NCBI RefSeq assembly: GCF_017433805.1
Contig: NZ_JAFRGN010000011.1
Coordinates: 1-64,000 of the forward strand
DNA length: 64,000 nucleotides
From: Butyrivibrio sp.
Lineage (GTDB): Bacteria > Bacillota > Clostridia > Lachnospirales > Lachnospiraceae
Direction of reading: 5' to 3'
The notes under the pieces were generated by a model that saw only the letters and a list, made by a program, of their open reading frames with translations, had not been told where the DNA came from and made no database searches. Made by a program: the position numbers and the translations under genes. How positions within the stretch are numbered: position 1 is the first letter of the stretch; each line of letters begins with the position of its first letter. Below are positions 29,353-37,984 of this stretch, piece after piece.

Positions 29353-30315
29353 TCATCCCTGCCTCTGCAGTTCCTTTACAAGTGCCTTTGTAAGTGCCTT
29401 TTTGGTATCAACGCCCTTACATCTTGTTACATCTATCACTTTAATCTGCGCAGCAAGAGCAACACACTTCATCATCTCCGCAGGCTCCAATTTTAATTCA
29501 TATCCATATAGCCAATCCAAAAAGAATCTGTCTGTTATAGCATTGACCTTTTCTGCCCCATCTATATTGACTATTCTGATTCCATTTTCAAATTCGCTCT
29601 CATCCTGACCTGCTGATGACAAGTGAAGTGAAATCATATAGTCTACTTTTCTCTTCTCGTTAACAAAAATATCTTTTCTAAGGTATGAAAACTTATCTCG
29701 TTCTTCATCTATATACCTCAGGGTATTAAGATCAAGCCCTCTGCTCACAGCAGCATCTCTGCATACCTTCTGTTCAGGAAAAGCCGGGAATGCGTAGGCA
29801 TTACCAGAAGAATCTATATCTATGACAGAAATATCATCCGCCATAAGCTTAGCTCCTTCATCAATAAGAGCCATTGCCGTTGTTGATTTACCAGTTCCAC
29901 TATCACCGCATACAAGGACTGTTTTATCTCCAAAGCTAAGTGTACTGCCATGAAGAACAACCTTTTTCCTCTGTGTCATTGCCAGTGCAATGCAATTTCC
30001 CATTAAAAATGATCTAGCGATTCCCATGTCAACATCGGCATACTTTTCGCAGATCATTCTGGTCTTACCATCTATCGTCTCTATAAGGAAATCTCCAGCC
30101 TGATTGTGGAACCACACTCCATTGTCTATAAAGCAATGAACAACACCCTTTTCTAGTAAAGAAGCATATTTCTTTTGAAGTGATGTTTCTTCCGTAATCT
30201 CAATGTGGATATCTGCAGGAGGTACCTTGCCCTCCTGTCCATCCCATTCCAGGAGCTGCGGAAATTCAGTATTCGATTCTACAACTAATCCATATAAACT
30301 ATATGTATACATCAA
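29353..30315 (-). CDS. HPr-kinase-like peptide kinase
   Basis: A 320-residue HPrK-related kinase. The P-loop GDSGTGKST lies at residues 137-145, preceded by His122 (VLHGSTLSF), with AKLMADDISVI after it. Such kinases in lasso clusters (paeninodin, pseudomycoidin) phosphorylate the C-terminal Ser of the peptide. The precursor here ends in Pro, so the target must differ (an internal Ser, Thr or Tyr, or a trimmed end) or lie elsewhere. Spacing to neighbours is 24 nt and 3 nt, in one operon. Substrate not established. Confidence 0.82.
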   Translation of the reverse strand: MMYTYSLYGLVVESNTEFPQLLEWDGQEGKVPPADIHIEITEETSLQKKYASLLEKGVVHCFIDNGVWFHNQAGDFLIETIDGKTRMICEKYADVDMGIARSFLMGNCIALAMTQRKKVVLHGSTLSFGDKTVLVCGDSGTGKSTTAMALIDEGAKLMADDISVIDIDSSGNAYAFPAFPEQKVCRDAAVSRGLDLNTLRYIDEERDKFSYLRKDIFVNEKRKVDYMISLHLSSAGQDESEFENGIRIVNIDGAEKVNAITDRFFLDWLYGYELKLEPAEMMKCVALAAQIKVIDVTRCKGVDTKKALTKALVKELQRQG

Positions 30316-30339
30316 TTCTCCAAATCCCTATTCCGCAAC

Positions 30340-31518
30340 TTATCTTCTAAAATTCAGATTGAGCCTATGATACATTTCGATCATCTTGGCAGTATTCTCA
30401 TCTCCTGTGGCTTTCAATAGCTCTTTGTGCTTCCTTGCCTCTTTACTACATGCAGCTGTACATCCTCTGACAATCCAGGCTACTGGAAGCAGAAAGGGCT
30501 TATGCTCAAGCCATTTATACTTCTCAACCATGAAGCTATAGGAAGGGAAATAATAGTGAATCCATGCCCCTTCAGCTACTGGAGTCTCTTTAGCAAGCTG
30601 TCCCCAGATTCCATTTTCATTCTTGCCATAGATACCGCTATCTACCATGTATGCAAAAAGATTCTCAAAAAACTCCGGGCACTGCGTATTATCAAGCCAG
30701 ATATACGCAAGCTTCTTCATATTATCTTCAAACTCCGTTAATCCACATTTGGCAAGTTCGTTCTCAAGATATTTTTTATCCATCTGAGATCCATACTTAT
30801 TCATGTAGATATATATATCCATCAGGTTTCTGATACCACAGCCAGTTTCAAAGAAATGCTTGGCCATATGTGCAATCATGTATACATAAAAGTCCTCATG
30901 AGAAAACTCATAAGTATACTTCTTGCCTTCCATAAGCTTGGCTCTGAAATTTTTGAAATAAACATGCTGTTTACGATCTGCATTTTCATCAAACAGGCAC
31001 CAGTGAACTTCCACATGAAGTTCCTTGCCTTTAGAAAAAATCATATGATGCTTAACAAGGCCATGATTAGTGTATCCAAGACTTTCCATAACCTTGGCAG
31101 CTTTATCCAGCGATTCATCATACACAACCAGATCAATATCGCTCATCTCACGTATCTCTGGTGATGGATAATCTTTCTTGATGATTGCTCCTTTAAGTAT
31201 CTGATGACGGATAACTTCTTTTTCAAATACATCAGTGATTTCTTTGGCTCCAACCATCTGAATAAACGTACCGAACGTGCTAATCTTCAGGTGCGCCCTC
31301 ATGCTTTCAGCCAAAGGCTCAGGTACATCCAACTTAATCAGAGAACTTACTATAGGATAGTAAATCTGCCCTTTAATAGCATAGTTAATAAGCTCTTGTA
31401 TATCCAGCCCATCTGGAACTGGAGCAGGCTTTCTCTTCTCAAAGCATGCTCTTACAAGCTCGCTATAATATATTCTAATTGCAGACATACATGCATCTGT
31501 CTGAACCTTATTTTGCAT
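30340..31518 (-). CDS. Nucleotidyltransferase-family protein (NTP_transf_5)
   Basis: A 392-residue protein with a nucleotidyltransferase core: LKGAIIKKDYPSPEIREMSD (residues about 108-127) has the acidic pair D127/D129 in SDID, followed by LHVEVHWCLFD. This family accompanies the HPrK-like kinase in several Firmicutes lasso clusters; in pseudomycoidin the homologue adds sugars to the phosphate. Here it sits between a GT32 gene and the kinase, consistent with a kinase-sugar tailoring pair. The length is normal. The reaction is inferred by analogy. Confidence 0.8.
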   Translation of the reverse strand: MQNKVQTDACMSAIRIYYSELVRACFEKRKPAPVPDGLDIQELINYAIKGQIYYPIVSSLIKLDVPEPLAESMRAHLKISTFGTFIQMVGAKEITDVFEKEVIRHQILKGAIIKKDYPSPEIREMSDIDLVVYDESLDKAAKVMESLGYTNHGLVKHHMIFSKGKELHVEVHWCLFDENADRKQHVYFKNFRAKLMEGKKYTYEFSHEDFYVYMIAHMAKHFFETGCGIRNLMDIYIYMNKYGSQMDKKYLENELAKCGLTEFEDNMKKLAYIWLDNTQCPEFFENLFAYMVDSGIYGKNENGIWGQLAKETPVAEGAWIHYYFPSYSFMVEKYKWLEHKPFLLPVAWIVRGCTAACSKEARKHKELLKATGDENTAKMIEMYHRLNLNFRR

Positions 31519-31553
31519 TTAAATGCACCTCAAACTTTTATATTATACTGTCC

Positions 31554-32453
31554 TTATAGCTCAGGAAGTGGCTTCCCACTCACTTGAGCTCTCGAATACT
31601 GATAAAAAGGAATTGCTTTATTAAGCTTCCAATACCTTATTTTTCTAACAATTACCTGAACTTTATCATAAACTACATCATTATTCTGAAGCAGTTTTTT
31701 TATTTTTCCTTTGGCTCCATCATCCTGCGCACCAACTCTCCAATTACCTGAATTCAGATGTATGGCATAATGTTTACCCGTTATAGTTCCTATCTCAAAT
31801 AACTCTTTAGGATAAATAACAAAATCCTTCAAATCCTGGTATCTGTTGTTGAGAACAAACTCAGGATAATGCTTCAAAATATAATATGTATAATAATAAT
31901 TATTTGTCGTGTATCCATGTACGTACAATTTGCCGTCTTTATACTCAAACACCTTCTCTTTAGTTTTTCTAGGCCCTGGCAATAAGACGGTATCATAATA
32001 CATATCCAAAATTCCCTTTGTTAAAGGATTACCTTTCTCAGAACCTATAATTGCAGTTCCTACAGAACAGTCAAATATGAAGTTCAAAAAAGCCGCATTG
32101 TCCAAGAGATCATCAAAGCTTTTATTAACTTTAACATCTGTGTCCAAATATATTCCGCCGTACTCATAAAGCGCCTTTACTCTGTAAAAATCACTAATGA
32201 AAGCGAACTTCTTATCCTTATAAGCATTTTTTATGAAATCATTCTCATCAAAACTACAGTTTGATTCATCCCATCGCATTATCGTATAGCCCTGTAGTTT
32301 TTCCCACGTTGCAAAGCACTTCTGTAAATCATCCGGTAATGGTTTCCCGCCAAACCAGCAATAATGAATTATCTTGGGTATTTTGGTATTACTTTGCTCA
32401 CTTATTCTTTTCAGTACTTCAACATCGGTAATAACATTTATAGATAATGACAT
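31554..32453 (-). CDS. GT32-type glycosyltransferase
   Basis: A glycosyltransferase with the capsular/Och1-type fold: PKIIHYCWFGGKPLP near the start, then FISDFYRVKALYEYGGIYLD with the DxD motif (LDTDV) that binds the nucleotide-sugar metal. It acts in the cytoplasm on a lipid or peptide acceptor. I start it at ATG 32453, which has AAAGGG ten nt upstream; a TTG at 32495 would only add 14 residues. It follows the GT2 gene in the same operon. Confidence 0.9.
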   Translation of the reverse strand: MSLSINVITDVEVLKRISEQSNTKIPKIIHYCWFGGKPLPDDLQKCFATWEKLQGYTIMRWDESNCSFDENDFIKNAYKDKKFAFISDFYRVKALYEYGGIYLDTDVKVNKSFDDLLDNAAFLNFIFDCSVGTAIIGSEKGNPLTKGILDMYYDTVLLPGPRKTKEKVFEYKDGKLYVHGYTTNNYYYTYYILKHYPEFVLNNRYQDLKDFVIYPKELFEIGTITGKHYAIHLNSGNWRVGAQDDGAKGKIKKLLQNNDVVYDKVQVIVRKIRYWKLNKAIPFYQYSRAQVSGKPLPEL

Positions 32454-32495
32454 GACATCCAATCCCTTTCTATAACGCCAATATATGGAGAACAA

Positions 32496-33503
32496 TCATC
32501 CAATCATTACCTTGGAAAGAATATAAGCATAAGGACCACAATTCCACTTAGCTACTGACCTGATATACATTCCTATCTTGCCTGTAAAATACTTATTCTT
32601 GCGGTAATATGGGAATTTCTTATTCACAAAATCAAAAGTTTTATCAAAGAGCTCCCTTCTCAAATAACCATTAGGAACTCGCCCAATTCTGCTGAAATTA
32701 CTACAGAATGCAATCTTAACGCAAAAATACTCAAGCTCATCCTTGTACTGGTTAAAAATACATTTCCTGCTAAAGAAATCAGTTATATCATCCAGTACTT
32801 TAAAAATGTCTCCAACCTTTGCTCCCAGATTCTTGGTCATGGTTGAACTCTGTCTGACACTATAATAGACGAGCTTCTCATCAAGATATGCATGTTTTTT
32901 AATGAAAGGAAGTGATTTGATATAAAAAGAAGTATCCTCGTAGATCATCCCTTCTGGGAAAAATACATCGTTATCAACCAATGCACTTTTCTTATATAAC
33001 TTATTCCAAGGTGAAACCTGAGGATTAAGAAAAAGCTCCCTGACATCACTATGAGCACTTATTGTGCCTCTTGTCCCTATTTCCTGGTAGGTTGGAAAAG
33101 CACCATCTTCTGAAGGAATTTCCAACATACTGTGATAGTGGCATTCTACGAGGTCTGCATCCTGAGTTCTTGCCAGATTCCAGAGTTTCTCATACATTGT
33201 GACATCAACATAATCATCAGAATCTGCAAAACCTACATACTCACCCTTTGCCATCTTGATTCCAAGATTTCTTGCTGTTGCCTGCCCACCATTTAACTTG
33301 TGATAAACTCTGATAAGTTCTGGATACTGCTCCTCATACTCTCTTAAAATGTCAGGTGAACTATCAGTTGAGCCATCATTGACAGCTATAATCTCTATCT
33401 CTGAATGAGGAATTGTCTGATTAACAAGCGCATCAAGGCATCTCCTCAAATACTTCTCAGTGTTATACACTGGAACAACTACACTTACCATACTCCCCAC
33501 CAT
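32496..33503 (-). CDS. GT2-family glycosyltransferase
   Basis: A 335-residue GT-A enzyme: SVVVPVYNTEKYL at the start, VNDGSTDSSPDIL for the nucleotide-sugar site and FADSDDYVD (about residues 98-106) as the DxD-like metal site. No membrane helices. Start at ATG 33503, or four codons later at a second ATG. The gene begins 4 nt after the PqqD-like gene, so the two are translationally close. Sugar and acceptor are unknown; likely an exopolysaccharide repeat unit or a tailored RiPP. Confidence 0.9.
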   Translation of the reverse strand: MVGSMVSVVVPVYNTEKYLRRCLDALVNQTIPHSEIEIIAVNDGSTDSSPDILREYEEQYPELIRVYHKLNGGQATARNLGIKMAKGEYVGFADSDDYVDVTMYEKLWNLARTQDADLVECHYHSMLEIPSEDGAFPTYQEIGTRGTISAHSDVRELFLNPQVSPWNKLYKKSALVDNDVFFPEGMIYEDTSFYIKSLPFIKKHAYLDEKLVYYSVRQSSTMTKNLGAKVGDIFKVLDDITDFFSRKCIFNQYKDELEYFCVKIAFCSNFSRIGRVPNGYLRRELFDKTFDFVNKKFPYYRKNKYFTGKIGMYIRSVAKWNCGPYAYILSKVMIG

Positions 33504-33507
33504 CAGT

Positions 33508-33771
33508 TTAAATAAAATCCAGCTCCTTAAGCTTGCCGAGGAAATCCATTACAGATGTAGTACACTCCTCTTCAGATACATCATATTCACTTAACAGCTT
33601 TTTGATGATGTCCTCTACAGTAATTTCTTCCTGAATCAGATCCCAAATGTCATTTCCAGCACCCTTTATCATAAAGTATTTGCCAGACTCAAAATCTATC
33701 ATAACCTTTTCCCCAGATAAATCTGTGACATTGAGCTGTTTCTTAAGCTTAACAACTTCTTTCATTTCCAT
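33508..33771 (-). CDS. PqqD-like RiPP recognition element (lasso B1-type)
   Basis: An 87-residue PqqD-family protein: VMIDFESGKYFMIKGAGNDIWDLI then a helical half ending FLGKLKELDFI, the winged-helix fold that binds RiPP leader peptides through a beta strand. In lasso systems this B1 protein presents the leader to the B2 protease and cyclase. Here it is placed between a polyprenyl glycosylphosphotransferase and a GT2 gene, not next to B2. The position ties the glycan genes to the peptide pathway, or shows that the peptide genes were inserted into a glycan operon. Confidence 0.88.
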   Translation of the reverse strand: MEMKEVVKLKKQLNVTDLSGEKVMIDFESGKYFMIKGAGNDIWDLIQEEITVEDIIKKLLSEYDVSEEECTTSVMDFLGKLKELDFI

Positions 33772-33790
33772 TTATAAACTCCTCCAGAAA

Positions 33791-35194
33791 TTAATATGCC
33801 CCTTTTTTAGTTAAAAGAACTCCCACCGTCTTAAACAAAATAGCTATATCTGCGTATAAAGACCAATTATCAATATATCTAAGATCAAGCTCTACAACTT
33901 CATCAAAGTCCGATATGCTGTTCCTGCCACTGATCTGCCATAAGCCCGTGACTCCTGGCTTGATGCTGATACGTCTCCACTGGCCACGTTTGTACTGAGA
34001 AACCTCATCAACTGTCGGTGGTCTTGTCCCCACAAGACTCATATCACCCTTAATAACATTAAACAGCTGTGGAAGCTCATCAATACTGGTCTTTCGAATA
34101 AACTTACCAACCTTAGTTACTCTTGGATCATTCTTGATTTTGAACATAAAGCCATCCATTTCATTCTGTTCCAAAAGTTCTTCCTTACGGTCCTCTGCAT
34201 CCGCACACATGCTGCGGAATTTGTATATATTGAAGGTTCGTCCATTCTGACCTACCCTGACCTGTTTAAATATTACCGGCCCAGGAGAATCAAGCTTAAT
34301 AGCTATTGCAGTTATCAGCATTACAGGAGATAAAACTATGGTTGCAATAATGCTGATTACCAGATCCATCAACCTCTTAATAGCCTGCTCATAGCTATTA
34401 AGTGCTATCGTATGATAAGTAATTAGCGGAAAAGTTCCAACTGAGCTCACATAACTATTGGATCTATGCATCCTGTGAGAATACGACACATCAAGCACAA
34501 CCTTAACAGTAACACCCATTTCAAGGCAAATATCTATATATTTCTGTATCTGAGCGATATTGTCATCACTATGCTGTATGAAATATACCTGATCTATCTC
34601 ATTGTTCCTGAGTATCTGTTCAAGATCACCAATTATTCCAAGAGTGTTGAATACCCTCTTTTCAGGCATTTCTCTGTCCAATATATATCCCACTTCATCA
34701 ACTTTAACACTTGTCTTATTCAGGAAATAGTTGAACTTCTCATACTCCTCGAAAGTACCAACAAATGCAGCCCTTGGAGCCTGATGATCTGTAAATATCA
34801 TCTGCATAAATCTGCTGATGACTATATTCACACATATGGCGATATAGGTCCACAATAGATAATACAAATGAAATCTCCTGACGTTATAATGCGGATTATA
34901 TACATACATAAGCCCCATAGTAACACCAGCTGCCAAAAGCCAGGACTTACTGATTATCTTCCAAAACCTATCTATATAGAAAAAGAATGTCACATTATAA
35001 ATTCTGGCTTCTTTGTTGGACAAAATATAAATCACTATAAAAACAACAACAAGCGCGAAGCATTTGAGATTGGTCGATTCCAAAATAACCTTCCCAAACG
35101 CCTTGCGCTCTATAAAATACACTATTAAGAGGACCAGTATATCCTCAATCATTTGAATGGTATTTGTATTTGCTCCTTTATTACTACGATTCAT
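33791..35194 (-). CDS. Polyprenyl glycosylphosphotransferase
   Basis: A 467-residue initiating sugar-phosphate transferase that loads the first sugar-1-phosphate onto undecaprenyl phosphate. Several N-terminal membrane helices, a central NAD-like soluble domain (about 135-240) and the C-terminal catalytic domain with KLDSPGPVIFKQVRVGQNG, NIYKFRSM and SIDELPQLFNVIKGDMSLVG are complete. It normally starts a surface-polysaccharide repeat unit, here between an Alg13/14-like pair and the PqqD-like gene. Confidence 0.95.
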   Translation of the reverse strand: MNRSNKGANTNTIQMIEDILVLLIVYFIERKAFGKVILESTNLKCFALVVVFIVIYILSNKEARIYNVTFFFYIDRFWKIISKSWLLAAGVTMGLMYVYNPHYNVRRFHLYYLLWTYIAICVNIVISRFMQMIFTDHQAPRAAFVGTFEEYEKFNYFLNKTSVKVDEVGYILDREMPEKRVFNTLGIIGDLEQILRNNEIDQVYFIQHSDDNIAQIQKYIDICLEMGVTVKVVLDVSYSHRMHRSNSYVSSVGTFPLITYHTIALNSYEQAIKRLMDLVISIIATIVLSPVMLITAIAIKLDSPGPVIFKQVRVGQNGRTFNIYKFRSMCADAEDRKEELLEQNEMDGFMFKIKNDPRVTKVGKFIRKTSIDELPQLFNVIKGDMSLVGTRPPTVDEVSQYKRGQWRRISIKPGVTGLWQISGRNSISDFDEVVELDLRYIDNWSLYADIAILFKTVGVLLTKKGAY

Positions 35195-35221
35195 CTGTAT
35201 GCTGCCCTAACAATTCTTGTC

Positions 35222-35698
35222 TTAGTCAAAGATATTGATAAACCTCATTATAGTCTCCTCAATGTTGCCGCCCTTAAGCTCATATGGTTTAAAATCAAAC
35301 GTCCTTGCTGTTTCAATATAATCCTTTAATTCATCCACTTCCTCACACCGTAATACACACCCCTTCGATGAGAAAGCCTCCGCTATCTGACACTGATGGT
35401 CATCTACATGTTCTAAATACTTATTCTTACGTGGTACTACTATTATCGGTTTCTTAGCATTTATCCCGGAAATAATAGTTCCAACTCCTGCGTGCGTTAC
35501 TAATACACTACACTCAGCTATTTTCTTGTTGTATTCATCTACGTCCATGAAATCTGTATATTCGCAGTTCTTAGGCACATAATCAGACCATCCCTTTTGC
35601 ACAAATACCTCTTCAGATATTTGCGTTGCCAATTCATCTGCCGCCTTAACAAGTCTATTCATTTGAAATTTCTGTGTGCCTAAAGTGACAAAAATCAA
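35222..35698 (-). CDS. Alg13-like glycosyltransferase catalytic subunit
   Basis: The C-terminal half of a GT28-type split glycosyltransferase: IFVTLGTQKFQMNRL at the start and THAGVGTIISGINAKKPIIV for UDP-GlcNAc or UDP-sugar binding. I start it at TTG 35698, with GGAGG nine nt upstream and overlapping the stop of the partner gene (TTGA); a longer reading from 35752 has no ribosome site. With the Alg14-like partner it adds the second sugar to the undecaprenyl-linked intermediate, as in PssD/PssE-type pairs. Confidence 0.88.
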   Translation of the reverse strand: MIFVTLGTQKFQMNRLVKAADELATQISEEVFVQKGWSDYVPKNCEYTDFMDVDEYNKKIAECSVLVTHAGVGTIISGINAKKPIIVVPRKNKYLEHVDDHQCQIAEAFSSKGCVLRCEEVDELKDYIETARTFDFKPYELKGGNIEETIMRFINIFD

Positions 35699-36168
35699 AA
35701 TATACCGCCTCCAAGCATCGATTTCGGATATTTCTGAAGCATGTCTTCCCACTGTACCATAAATAGATCTGACATGTTATACACAAGTTTCCCAGTAAGA
35801 GAAGGCTCATTGACTCTTGCAAAAGACTCAACATAAATAACCTTAATACCTAGAAACTTGCCCACCACGCAAAATGGGTATGCTACTAAAGCACCAGTTG
35901 TAATAATGAAATCAGGATTTTCTCTAAGAAGGATGACGAGTGTCCTAAAGAACAACCAAATAAACTTAGGCAAAAAATTAATCTGCCTTCTGTTCATCAT
36001 AGGAACATAATACTTCTTTTCACAGAAGTCCTTTATAACGAAGTCACTTTTCTCAGTGACAAGAAAGCAATCATATGCCCCCTCAATCCCTTTAAGTCTG
36101 GAGATTTCCTCTAAATGTCCTCCTGAAGATGCAACAAAGCAGATCTTCTTTGTTCCCTCTTTATCCAT
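35695..36168 (-). CDS. Alg14-like membrane-anchored subunit
   Basis: The N-terminal partner of the split glycosyltransferase: KICFVASSGGHLEEISRLK is the Alg14 signature, and a membrane-associating segment (about residues 60-80) and a second hydrophobic segment anchor the pair. ATG 36168 has GGAGG five nt upstream; a GTG at 36192 would add eight residues. It is the first gene of the nine-gene operon running down to the cyclase at 27388. Confidence 0.9.
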   Translation of the reverse strand: MDKEGTKKICFVASSGGHLEEISRLKGIEGAYDCFLVTEKSDFVIKDFCEKKYYVPMMNRRQINFLPKFIWLFFRTLVILLRENPDFIITTGALVAYPFCVVGKFLGIKVIYVESFARVNEPSLTGKLVYNMSDLFMVQWEDMLQKYPKSMLGGGIF

Positions 36169-36192
36169 ACATTCCTCCACATTCAAATACAC

Positions 36193-36365
36193 GGGTTCCC
36201 CCTAAAACAACGTATATCTGTCCCCCAAATGCGAGACGCCATAAGCTACATGTACAATATCTACTTTATACTCATTTCAATCATAAAATCTATCATATTT
36301 GTTAGAATTTTTGAATAGCTAAATCGAATTAATTATTATATTTTCTAATTTTTTCATAATTTGAC
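36193..36365 (-). other. Leader region of the glycan-RiPP operon
   Basis: An AT-rich stretch between the terminator of the membrane-protein operon and the Alg14-like gene. It must hold the operon promoter; several TATAAT-like hexamers occur, but none has a convincing -35 at the right spacing. No small ORF resembling a second precursor was found. Confidence 0.4.
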
Positions 36366-36410
36366 AAAAAATGGAGGTTACAAAGCATATTTTTTATGCT
36401 CTATAACCTC
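36366..36410 (-). terminator. Terminator of the membrane-protein operon
   Basis: GAGGTTA (36374-36380) with TAACCTC (36404-36410), plus an inner AGCATA/TATGCT stem, followed on the minus strand by TTTTTT. It lies 23 nt past the stop at 36433. Confidence 0.85.
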
Positions 36411-36432
36411 ACCTCATCGCAAGATACACATA

Positions 36433-37965
36433 TTAGCTTTTTATTTTATAGAGTCTGATTGCTACTTTTTTGCCATTATCATATATACTGCCCTCTTTGA
36501 TAACTTCATAAGAGAAATCATCGAAGGAAACAACGTTGGCAATCTGATTCTTGGTCATCCCCTGGATTATCTGATCATATTGCTCTGTATCACATAATGT
36601 CATCCTAGTCACAATATAATCGGTTTCTTTATTGTTAACATAACTATACTGTAAATCTGTTAGTTCTGTTCCTCCTTGATTAGTAGCCACATAAGCTCTC
36701 CACTCTGGAAGATAATCAGCAGCAAAGTAAAAGCCTGTATCAAGTGGTCCAAAGTACAAAAGAGAATAATCCTTAATATCCCCTTCATCCATCTCTCTTA
36801 CAAAAGAGTACTGAACTGTATCCTCTTTAGCAACTAACATCTCATTTGTATTCTGGCAAAGAACATATGCTCCTAAAGTAAAGAGCACAGCAATACAAGC
36901 AACCTGCCGCTTTTTAACCACAATATGCTTACGAGCTAAAACATCTACTATGGGACCAAATCCAAATATAGCAAATACCATAACAGGCATTGAAGTATAA
37001 GCATGTGGATGGCCACAGTTCAATAGTATGAAAGTCAGTACGAATGTTACAATAGAAAAAATGAACAAGCGAACTTTCTTGCTATATAACATCCAGACAA
37101 ATCCAACAAAAAGGAAAGCCAGAGCAGGGAAATTACGCTTAGCTATCTGCATGTATAGCGCAAAACGCAGATTCCCTAAAAATCCAAGACCAGTTCCATA
37201 CATAAAAACATTCTCATAAAAATATAATCTAAAGAGAATATCAAGAGAATCATTAGCAGCAAAATAGATCAGGACTGGTATGGTTACAATTATCGTTCCG
37301 ATAACAATAAATAAAACCGCTTCCCCTACCCTTGTTACTTCTCTGCGCTTAATGGCATGTATTAATACAAACACAAAAATAATAATATACATAATGCAAA
37401 GATTAAACTTAGTCCAAAAGAGTAATCCTGCACCTATGCCAAGGAAAAGCAACTCCACTCTATTAGGAAAAATTCCAGTTTCCCAATATCTTATTCCCAA
37501 ATATACAAGGAAAGAAAAAATGCACAGACTAAGTTCCTCTGGTCCGCCACCGCCGGCGAAAAGACGTGATGAAAAAGTAACTGTAGCCAAAGCAAACGCA
37601 ATGCCTGATTCTATTTTTTCAACGTCACAGAAGAGCTTTAATGTTTTTATTGAGTAGTATAAGAAAAGCGTTGCACTTATAAGTTCTACGAAAAATACAC
37701 CAAAAAATGTCTTCTCATTAAACATCAATGAAAGCGCATAAATAAAGAAAATAATTGGTCCTTTTTGATCCGCAAGATCTCTATATGGGACTTTACCATG
37801 CAGCATTCCTCTTCCTATGTTGTAATATACGTTTGCATCCCCCCAACTATTTAGTGGATACAAAAATGAAGATTTTGAACAGATTGCTAATATTATAAAC
37901 GAGGCAATCAGGCATTTTAACATTATGGCTACGTAATCTTTACTATAATGATTTAACTTGTTCAT
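36433..37965 (-). CDS. Polytopic GT-C-like membrane protein, copy 1
   Basis: A protein of about 510 residues with roughly ten membrane helices. After the first helix comes an extracytoplasmic loop with SWGDANVYYNIGRGMLHGKV and then PYRDLADQKGPIIFF, shared with the neighbouring paralogue; the early Asp and helix layout resemble lipid-linked sugar (GT39/GT-C) transferases. The C-terminal soluble part includes YLPEWRAYVATNQ. ATG 37965 has AGGGGAA upstream; an upstream TTG at 38013 is less likely. Donor and acceptor unknown. Confidence 0.82.
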   Translation of the reverse strand: MNKLNHYSKDYVAIMLKCLIASFIILAICSKSSFLYPLNSWGDANVYYNIGRGMLHGKVPYRDLADQKGPIIFFIYALSLMFNEKTFFGVFFVELISATLFLYYSIKTLKLFCDVEKIESGIAFALATVTFSSRLFAGGGGPEELSLCIFSFLVYLGIRYWETGIFPNRVELLFLGIGAGLLFWTKFNLCIMYIIIFVFVLIHAIKRREVTRVGEAVLFIVIGTIIVTIPVLIYFAANDSLDILFRLYFYENVFMYGTGLGFLGNLRFALYMQIAKRNFPALAFLFVGFVWMLYSKKVRLFIFSIVTFVLTFILLNCGHPHAYTSMPVMVFAIFGFGPIVDVLARKHIVVKKRQVACIAVLFTLGAYVLCQNTNEMLVAKEDTVQYSFVREMDEGDIKDYSLLYFGPLDTGFYFAADYLPEWRAYVATNQGGTELTDLQYSYVNNKETDYIVTRMTLCDTEQYDQIIQGMTKNQIANVVSFDDFSYEVIKEGSIYDNGKKVAIRLYKIKS

Positions 37966-37984
37966 TGCTTCCCCTACCAACACT

